NCBI GenBank assembly: GCA_002688925.1
Contig: NZEC01000020.1
Coordinates: forward strand, 1 to 44,090
DNA length: 44,090 nucleotides
Direction of reading: 5' to 3'
DNA from: an archaeon
Lineage (GTDB): Archaea; Nanobdellota; Nanobdellia; Woesearchaeales; GW2011-AR4
Part shown: in pieces, positions 39,138 through 44,090 of the stretch
How positions within the stretch are numbered: position 1 is the stretch's first letter
Layout: each line of letters opens with the position of its first letter
Made by a program: the position numbers and the translations under genes
Notes under the pieces: generated by a model
What the model saw: the letters and a program-made list of their open reading frames with translations, nothing else
Told to the model about the DNA's origin: nothing
Databases searched by the model: none

Positions 39138-39689
39138 CTATCCTCCTTCTAATAAATGTTTTTTCAGCTTTTCAGCAGCAATTCTCCTGAATTTTTTAAT
39201 AGTTTCGCAATTTTCCATTTCTCCAAGAGTTTTTTCGCTTCCTTCAGGGATAAAGATAGGGTCATGCCCAAAACCAGAATTTCCTTTTTCTTCCAAAGCA
39301 ATTGTCCCTTTTTCCTCACCTAAAAAGCATATTGCCCCTTTACCGGGCTCGCAATAACCTACAGCTGACTTATAATAACAAATCCTATTATCAATTTTTT
39401 CCATTAATTTTAAAATTCCCTTTAACCCTATCCTTTTGTGTATGTAAGCAGAACAGGTTCCCGGGAAATCATTTAAAGCTTCTATAAACAAGCCTGAATC
39501 CTCTACAACAACAGCTTTGTTTAATTTATTTGCAAGCATCTCAGCTGCATCTTTAGCAATCTCTCCAGAATCATCACTCCTCAACTCCTTATACTCTGTT
39601 TCAATATGATTTATCTTTATCTGAGGCTCTAAATATTTCTTAAATTCCTTTAATTTGCCTTTATTTGAAGTTATTAGGTTAATTTCCAT
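39138..39689 (-). CDS. rdgB: XTP/dITP diphosphatase (RdgB/HAM1 family)
   Basis: 183 residues. It hydrolyses non-canonical purine triphosphates (ITP, dITP, XTP) to monophosphates. Motifs: LITSNKGKLKEFKKYL (first strand and helix), VVVEDSGLFIEALNDFPG (metal and base site), and GFGHDPIFIPEGSEKTLGEM. Length and all key residues are normal for archaea. It leads the run rdgB-coiled coil-GNAT. A TATA centred near 39717 places its transcript start at the ATG. Confidence 0.95.
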   Translation of the reverse strand: MEINLITSNKGKLKEFKKYLEPQIKINHIETEYKELRSDDSGEIAKDAAEMLANKLNKAVVVEDSGLFIEALNDFPGTCSAYIHKRIGLKGILKLMEKIDNRICYYKSAVGYCEPGKGAICFLGEEKGTIALEEKGNSGFGHDPIFIPEGSEKTLGEMENCETIKKFRRIAAEKLKKHLLEGG

Positions 39690-39710
39690 AAGAATTGGAG
39701 TTATAGTTTA

Positions 39711-39723
39711 GTATTTAAATATG
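39711..39723 (-). promoter_or_regulatory. TATA box of rdgB
   Basis: On the minus strand CATATTTAAATAC is centred 27-28 bases from the rdgB ATG at 39689, which predicts a leaderless mRNA. The element is nearly palindromic and could also direct plus-strand transcription into the gap. Confidence 0.6.
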
Positions 39724-39963
39724 ATTAAACTCAAACATTATAAGAAAAAAGAAAAACAAGCCAGAAGTAAACGAGGAGTGCACTTTTGGCCTGCTAATCA
39801 TCATGAAAATAGTCAAGGGCAAGCGAAAAGAGGTGCGAAACGCCTGCCCCTGAATTTATAACCAAAATAACTCTTGGAGGTGTTAGTTGGTTACGATACA
39901 GCATAGAATAGTACAGCTATTTATTAACCATTATGAATAGCCGGTAAAGAACTATGATTCATA

Positions 39964-39974
39964 AACTTTATAAA
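39964..39974 (+). promoter_or_regulatory. TATA box of the membrane-protein/winged-helix pair
   Basis: AACTTTATAAA is centred about 28 bases before the ATG at 39997, again predicting a near-leaderless mRNA. Confidence 0.6.
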
Positions 39975-39996
39975 GAGAAAAACGCTTTTTAAAGCC

Positions 39997-40737
39997 ATGT
40001 TATTTGACAATGTACCTTATGGACTTCCTTCTTATATATTCAGCCCAAAATGGTTTTATGGCTTTGATTCTATTATAGAGTCAGTAGCTGTCATAGTTAG
40101 CATATTATTGGTATATTACAGCTATAAATGCTTTAAATTAACGCATGAAAACAGGTATTTGTACTTCAGCACTGCCTTTTTATCCATAACATTTGCATTC
40201 CTAGCAAAAATTATAGGCACTTTAGCTATTTATAAACCAAAAATCACAAGGTCTGCGGTTGGAAGCTCAATTCATGAGACATTTAATACCTTAACCCCAT
40301 CTTACATCAATGCAGTTTCATTTGTTGTATTTATCTTCTTCATGCTGCTTGGATTCATGATATTGTTTTTGATAATCTCAAGGCTTACCTGGAAGAACCA
40401 AAGGATACTTGCGCTTTTGGTTTATTTTGTATTCCTGGCAACCTGGATCAGCACTATACATTACCAATTATTTTATGTTACAACATTCGTTCTTCTCTCG
40501 CTCATAACATATTCATACTACCGTAATTATCAGGAAATCAAAAGCGTGAACGCAAGGTTTGTATTATTCGCTTTTAGCATAATTTTGATTAGCCAGGCTT
40601 TTTTTATCTTTATAATCTATTCAAGAACCGTCTATGTGTTGGCTGAACTAATTCAATTGCTAGGATTTATATACTTGTTAATACCATTTGTATTAATATT
40701 TAAGAAAAAGCCAAAAAAACATAAGCTGGTAAAATGA
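39997..40737 (+). CDS. Polytopic membrane protein, about seven helices
   Basis: 246 residues with roughly seven hydrophobic segments: starting near IIESVAVIVSILLVYYSY, LYFSTAFLSITFAFLAKIIG, NAVSFVVFIFFMLLGFMILF, ILALLVYFVFLATWIST, FYVTTFVLLSLITYSYY, FVLFAFSIILISQAFFIFI and LIQLLGFIYLLIPFVLIF. It ends in a Lys-rich cytoplasmic tail (KKKPKKHKLVK). No transporter or enzyme motif is visible. Its stop overlaps the start of the winged-helix gene (ATGA), and coupling of a multi-helix membrane protein with a small DNA-binding protein suggests a sensor-regulator pair; this is inference. Confidence 0.75.
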   Translation: MLFDNVPYGLPSYIFSPKWFYGFDSIIESVAVIVSILLVYYSYKCFKLTHENRYLYFSTAFLSITFAFLAKIIGTLAIYKPKITRSAVGSSIHETFNTLTPSYINAVSFVVFIFFMLLGFMILFLIISRLTWKNQRILALLVYFVFLATWISTIHYQLFYVTTFVLLSLITYSYYRNYQEIKSVNARFVLFAFSIILISQAFFIFIIYSRTVYVLAELIQLLGFIYLLIPFVLIFKKKPKKHKLVK

Positions 40738-41009
40738 GTGAAAAAAGACGCGGAAAATTAGAGATAATAGCTGATATCCTCAGGTCAATCCAAAGCAAAA
40801 ACGGCAGGATCAAGCCAACCCATCTTCTTTACAAATCAAACTTATCTCATGCAAAGCTAAAAGAGTATATAGATGTGCTCATGAAAAAAGGCATGATTGA
40901 AGAAAAGCAGGAAAAAGGAAAAAAGATTTTTTTAATGAAAGAGCTAGGTTATAAATTCCTACTAGAGTTTGAAAGAATCAAAGAGTTTTCTGATAGTTTT
41001 GGGTTGTGA
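40734..41009 (+). CDS. Winged-helix DNA-binding protein
   Basis: 91 residues: KLEIIADILRSIQSKNG (helix 1), THLLYKSNLSHAKLKEYIDV (helices 2 and 3), then MIEEKQEKGKKIFLMKELG as the wing and YKFLLEFERIKEF as the final helix. This is the compact archaeal winged-helix layout (HTH_45-like), probably a dimeric transcription regulator. It overlaps the membrane-protein gene by four bases and is presumably made together with it. No target site could be identified. Confidence 0.85.
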   Translation: MSEKRRGKLEIIADILRSIQSKNGRIKPTHLLYKSNLSHAKLKEYIDVLMKKGMIEEKQEKGKKIFLMKELGYKFLLEFERIKEFSDSFGL

Positions 41010-41078
41010 ATTGGTTTAAAACAAAACAATTATTTATCAATTTAATCTGACTTTTAATCAAATTTATTTTTATACGAA

Positions 41079-41091
41079 AAATATATAAATC
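41079..41091 (+). promoter_or_regulatory. TATA box of the small secreted protein
   Basis: AAATATATAAATC lies about 29-41 bases before the ATG at 41120, leaving a short purine-rich leader (AGAAGA) before the start codon. Confidence 0.55.
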
Positions 41092-41119
41092 TGTATTTAT
41101 TAATAGAAAAAGAAGATAA

Positions 41120-41503
41120 ATGAAAAACAAGAAATTTCTGATAGCCGGATTAATTGCTTTGTTTATAGTTGGAATTGTTTATGTTTTAGCAATGGAAACT
41201 CACGATAAATCAGGATATAGCCATTGGAAAAAGAGCAAGTTTTCTCATAAGAATTTTGGAGACAAAAGCGCATGGTCAGAGAAACTAGACCTTCCTCAAG
41301 ATGCCACTAAAGCCCAGATTATGGAAGCATTAAAAGCGCATTATGGAAAATCAAAAACAGGCCATGCAAATAAAATAGGGAAAAAACACAGGTTCAAAAA
41401 AGACGCTTCTGAAGAAAATGTAGCAGTAATATGGCCAAATAACAAAGAAGGCAATAATCACAATTCATGGAAAAAAGATAAAGGCTGCGGATTCCATAAA
41501 TAA
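41120..41503 (+). CDS. Small secreted or anchored His/Lys-rich protein
   Basis: 127 residues. The N-terminus FLIAGLIALFIVGIVYVLA is a signal peptide or anchor preceded by MKNKK. The mature part is very rich in Lys, His and Ser (eight His, many in HKxxF- or HxxxH-like contexts), with one Asp/Glu-containing helical segment LDLPQDATKAQIMEALKAHY and a final CGFHK with a single Cys. No known domain; metal binding is possible but unproven. It is flanked by its own promoter and a convergent aspS. Confidence 0.65.
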   Translation: MKNKKFLIAGLIALFIVGIVYVLAMETHDKSGYSHWKKSKFSHKNFGDKSAWSEKLDLPQDATKAQIMEALKAHYGKSKTGHANKIGKKHRFKKDASEENVAVIWPNNKEGNNHNSWKKDKGCGFHK

Positions 41504-41571
41504 TTGTTTGCAGTGGAATATATTTCTAAAAATTACAACACCCATTAGATTTAGAATAAAAAGAAACAACC

Positions 41572-43344
41572 TCACTTCTTAACAACATCCAACTTAACAT
41601 TCAATTCCTTCAACTGCTTCTCATCAACATTATTTGGAGCTTCCATCATCAAATCCTCAGCATTCTTAGTCTTTGGAAAAGCTATAACTTCTCTTATGGA
41701 TTCATTTCCTGTTAGAAGCGCAATTATCCTATCTAAACCAAGTGCAATGCCGCCGTGAGGGGGAGCTCCATACTTAAAAGCCTCCAACAAAAACCCGAAC
41801 TTCTTATTAGCATCTTTATCTGAAATTCCAAGCACTTTGAACATCTTTTTCTGCATTTCAGGCTTATGTATCCTTATAGAACCGCCGCCAATCTCAACGC
41901 CGTTCAATGTAATATCATATGCTTTGGCCTTTACTTTCTTAACATCAGTATCCAGATACTTTATATCTTCATCCCTTGGGATTGTAAACGGATGATGCAC
42001 AGCAACATGCCTCTGCTCATCTTCATCAAACTCAAACAAAGGAAAATCAACAACCCATAAAAAATTATCTTCTTTCCCTTTAGTTAATTTCAACCTTCTG
42101 GCAAGCTCATTCCTCAGCTGCCCTAATGCAACATCAACAATATGATGCTTGTGGTCAGCAACAAAAAGCAATAAATCACCTTTAGCAGCATTCATAGCCT
42201 TAACCAATCCTTTCTGGACATTAGAGTCAAAATACTTTACAATATTACTTTCTAAACCTTTATCAGTGACTTTCATCCATGCCATTCCTTTTGCATCATA
42301 TATCTGCACAAATGCAATAAGCTCATCAAGCTCCTTCCTTGAAAAACCACCGCAATTTTTAGCATTAACACACTTAACTTTTCCTTTATCCGCAATGACT
42401 TTCTTAAAGACATCAAAGCCGCTTTTAGAAACAATATCAGAAACATCAACAAGCTCCAAGCCAAACCTTAAATCAGGCTTATCACTTCCATACTTACCCA
42501 TAGCATCATGATAACTCATCCTTTTGAACGGAACCTTAACATTCCTACCTAGAACTTTCTTCCATATATTTTTCACTAAACCTTCAATAAGAGAAAAAAT
42601 ATCATCCTGCTCAATAAAAGACATCTCAACATCAATCTGTGTAAATTCAGGCTGCCTATCTGCTCTCAAATCTTCATCCCTAAAGCACCTAACAACCTGG
42701 AAGTATTTGTCAAAGCCTGAAATCATGCACAACTGCTTTAATATCTGCGGGCTTTGAGGCAAAGCATAAAACTTTCCTGCATTTACTCTGGAAGGAACTA
42801 AATAATCACGAGCGCCTTCTGGAGTTGATTTTCCGAGCATTGGTGTTTCAATCTCCAAAAACCCCATACTGTCAAAATAATCCCTTGCAGCCTTAACTGT
42901 CCTATGCCTTAAAGCAATGTTCTTCTGCATGCTCTCTCTTCGTAAATCTAAATAACGATATTTCAACCTAATATCCTCATTAAGTTCTATCCGCTCATCA
43001 ATCTCAATAGGCGGAGTTTCAGACTTATTCAAAATCTCAAGCGAATCAACCAACACCTCAATTTCCCCTGTCTTTAATTTTGGATTTTCAAGCCCCTCTC
43101 CGCGACTCCTTACTTTTCCGGAAACAGCAATAACATCTTCCCTTCTTAATTTCTCAGCATCAGCATGAACTTTCTTGATATGCTTTGGGTCAAAAACAAC
43201 CTGTGTCAATCCATACCTATCCCTAAGATCAGTAAATATTATGCCCCCATGATCTCTTCTGCTGTTTACCCAGCCCATTAAACAAACCTTTTGCTTAATA
43301 TCTTTCTTTACTAATTCTCCACAGCTATTTGTCCTTTTCATCAT
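41572..43344 (-). CDS. aspS: Aspartyl-tRNA synthetase, bacterial type
   Basis: 590 residues, against about 430 for the usual archaeal enzyme. It starts MMKRTNSCGELVKKDIKQKV; the anticodon-binding OB domain (WVNSRRDHGGIIFTDLRDRY) precedes class II motif 1 (FLEIETPMLGKSTPEGARDY), motif 2 (FRDEDLRADRQPEFTQIDVE) and motif 3 (GGIALGLDRIIALLTG). Between motifs 2 and 3 it carries the ~130-residue GAD insertion (about 280-420) that occurs only in the bacterial type. The late region SIREVIAFPKTKNAEDLMM is also bacterial. It overlaps the translin gene by four bases. Bacterial AspRS enzymes may be discriminating or not; that cannot be read here. Confidence 0.96.
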   Translation of the reverse strand: MMKRTNSCGELVKKDIKQKVCLMGWVNSRRDHGGIIFTDLRDRYGLTQVVFDPKHIKKVHADAEKLRREDVIAVSGKVRSRGEGLENPKLKTGEIEVLVDSLEILNKSETPPIEIDERIELNEDIRLKYRYLDLRRESMQKNIALRHRTVKAARDYFDSMGFLEIETPMLGKSTPEGARDYLVPSRVNAGKFYALPQSPQILKQLCMISGFDKYFQVVRCFRDEDLRADRQPEFTQIDVEMSFIEQDDIFSLIEGLVKNIWKKVLGRNVKVPFKRMSYHDAMGKYGSDKPDLRFGLELVDVSDIVSKSGFDVFKKVIADKGKVKCVNAKNCGGFSRKELDELIAFVQIYDAKGMAWMKVTDKGLESNIVKYFDSNVQKGLVKAMNAAKGDLLLFVADHKHHIVDVALGQLRNELARRLKLTKGKEDNFLWVVDFPLFEFDEDEQRHVAVHHPFTIPRDEDIKYLDTDVKKVKAKAYDITLNGVEIGGGSIRIHKPEMQKKMFKVLGISDKDANKKFGFLLEAFKYGAPPHGGIALGLDRIIALLTGNESIREVIAFPKTKNAEDLMMEAPNNVDEKQLKELNVKLDVVKK

Positions 43345-43910
43345 AATTTTCCTTTCAATTTCAATTCAAAAACAATATCCTCAAGCTTTTTCAGGTTCCA
43401 TTTAATCGAGTCAGACTTCTTCCTTAACTCAGAATTCCTCAAATTAAACTTCAAAAACTCGCCGTAAATTTCCTCAACAAGATTTTTAATATCATAAGCA
43501 CCCTTAAAATTTTTATTGATAACCTCATTTACAGCCTTTCTCCCTAATTCTCCAGTTAAATCACACAACCCCATCAAATAGCTCTCATTATCTACCTTCA
43601 GCTCTTTAGCAACGGGTATTTTCTTGTTTTTAACAAAATGATAATAGCAAATTGCCTCAACATACTCCTGAATTGCCACTAAATTTATATTAACATCAGA
43701 AACAATGTTTATTTTCTCCAGGGCTTTTTTCTCCTTCTCAATTTCCGCAACATAAGAAGAAGCGGATTTGATATCATTCCTGTGCAGGGCATAAATAATC
43801 CTCTTCGAAATACTTATTATTCCTCTTGACTTTTGAATAACCTCTTCCCTTATCTTCTCAAAACCATCCATATCTTTCCTTATCCTTTCAAATTCCTTTT
43901 TGTTCAGCAT
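43341..43910 (-). CDS. Translin family protein
   Basis: 189 residues, all helical. The family pattern is clear: REEVIQKSRGIISISKRIIY at the start, NLVAIQEYVEAICYYHFV in the middle, and YLMGLCDLTGELGRKAVNEV, then FLKFNLRNSELRKKSDSIKW near the end. Translin and its archaeal relatives form octameric shells that bind single-stranded nucleic acids; in eukaryotes, the complex with Trax removes RNA passenger strands and tRNA leaders. The Trax-type catalytic Glu set cannot be confirmed by eye. It leads the operon with bacterial-type aspS (ATGA overlap). Repeat copy B ends 48 bases upstream of its ATG. Confidence 0.9.
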   Translation of the reverse strand: MLNKKEFERIRKDMDGFEKIREEVIQKSRGIISISKRIIYALHRNDIKSASSYVAEIEKEKKALEKINIVSDVNINLVAIQEYVEAICYYHFVKNKKIPVAKELKVDNESYLMGLCDLTGELGRKAVNEVINKNFKGAYDIKNLVEEIYGEFLKFNLRNSELRKKSDSIKWNLKKLEDIVFELKLKGKL

Positions 43911-43958
43911 TTTAATATGTAAATTATATTATTTTATAAAGGTTTTTAAATTGCTACA

Positions 43959-44085
43959 GTTGGTGCTTGTGCGGGGCCTTAGATGGCTTCTCAACTTCGC
44001 AAAACTGCGTTTTGCTCAGGTCGTTTAGCACAACCTTTTTGGACTTGCTTCATTGGCAATTTACGCACAAGCACTAACTTTTACA
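43959..44085 (-). repeat. Dispersed MITE-like hairpin repeat, copy B (short form)
   Basis: Core 43959-44078 (120 bp) is the reverse complement of copy A with two differences and lacks 52 central bases. Without them the centre becomes a perfect small hairpin (GCAAAAC-GCA-GTTTTGC). The TGTAAAA extension is at 44079-44085. Flanking bases TTGCT (43951-43955) and AGCAA (44085-44089) extend the inverted symmetry. The end nearest the gene lies 48 bases before the translin ATG, upstream of its TATA (CTTTATAAAA, minus strand near 43935-43944). Confidence 0.88.
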
Positions 44086-44090
44086 GCAAC

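Larger units (their letters stand above)
39690..39996. other. 307-base gap with an unexplained conserved-looking segment
   Basis: The gap separates divergent genes. On the minus strand it holds the rdgB TATA (39711-39723), on the plus strand the TATA of the next gene (39964-39974). Between them, 39721-39861 is an open frame of 46 codons (MIKLKHYKKKEKQARSKRGV...), but its ATG coincides with the TATA box and no RBS is present. The same segment can fold: GGGCA (39817-39821) with TGCCC (39845-39849) and GCG with CGC inside. GC content is higher than in other gaps. It matches neither SRP RNA nor RNase P landmarks. I cannot decide between a small gene and an RNA. Confidence 0.35.

Noticed and set aside
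39721-39861. Confident call of a 46-residue gene
   Set aside because: The ATG coincides with the rdgB TATA, there is no RBS and no recognisable family; it is mentioned only as a possibility in the gap entry.
39690-39996. SRP RNA or RNase P RNA
   Set aside because: The SRP helix 8 asymmetric loop bases and the RNase P core GAGGAAAGTC-like sequence are both absent.

Overview
The window reads as one gene-dense, AT-rich archaeal chromosome segment. Archaeal markers are everywhere: a histone and a second histone-fold protein, eIF5A with a hypusine site, aRF1, aIF2-gamma, eL40, eL43, eS6, uS15 of archaeal type, RpoP, prefoldin beta, SRP54, an archaeal-type GluRS, BRE/TATA promoters with many near-leaderless starts, and intron-containing tRNA genes. 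Several gene sets are bacterial in origin (non-mevalonate isoprenoid genes, ADP-heptose genes, a bacterial-type AspRS). This mixture, with many short unassigned proteins, fits a DPANN-type archaeon (Woesearchaeota/Pacearchaeota-like). That placement is inference; no rRNA gene is present to test it.

Layout. 1-3.5 kb: the end of an unknown gene, a membrane-anchored protein with a pilin-like N-terminus, a large secreted protein and an unassigned membrane protein. 3.6-6.4 kb (minus): histone, then eIF5A-eL40-site-2 protease-TrmJ. 6.5-9.9 kb (minus): SprT-like metalloprotease, aRF1, aldehyde dehydrogenase. 10-13.5 kb (plus): YkgJ-like protein and a translation/transcription block (eS6, aIF2-gamma, tRNA-Pro with a T-loop intron, eL43, RpoP, prefoldin beta, UPF0147). 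13.5-18.4 kb: a ribbon-helix-helix protein fused to a degenerate sugar nucleotidyltransferase faces a tight operon of cupin, HldD, heptose kinase, GmhB and heptose adenylyltransferase, followed by a GT2 glycosyltransferase. 18.4-21.3 kb: a ferredoxin fusion, a mobile-looking repeat, RNase HII, an unknown gene and uS15. 21.4-26.6 kb (minus): dxr-ispDF-ispE-ispH-prenyl synthase. 26.7-32.8 kb: SRP54, coiled-coil proteins, a histone-fold protein, GluRS, DUF2203 and ispG. 32.8-36 kb (minus): YggS, tRNA-Thr, tRNA-Leu (apparently two introns), three tandem paralogues of an unrecognised family and a CBS/zinc-ribbon protein. 36-39.7 kb (minus): a nucleotidyltransferase-HEPN fusion, GNAT, coiled-coil protein and RdgB. 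39.7-44.1 kb: an unexplained 307-base gap, a membrane protein with a winged-helix partner, a small secreted protein, the translin-aspS operon and a second repeat copy.

How it fits together. dxr, ispDF, ispE, ispG and ispH cover every step of the MEP pathway after DXS, and the adjacent prenyl synthase would consume the product. The heptose operon covers ADP-heptose synthesis except the sedoheptulose-7-phosphate isomerase (GmhA). Its divergent promoter region carries four copies of a GTATGAA half-site as two inverted pairs, one filling the gap between TATA box and start codon. I infer that the RHH/pseudo-nucleotidyltransferase is a sugar-responsive autoregulated repressor; this is the best candidate here for an undescribed system. 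Other unusual points are two near-identical hairpin-forming repeats placed the same distance upstream of two genes, tRNA genes directly upstream of protein genes, and a tRNA-Thr with a non-standard elbow.
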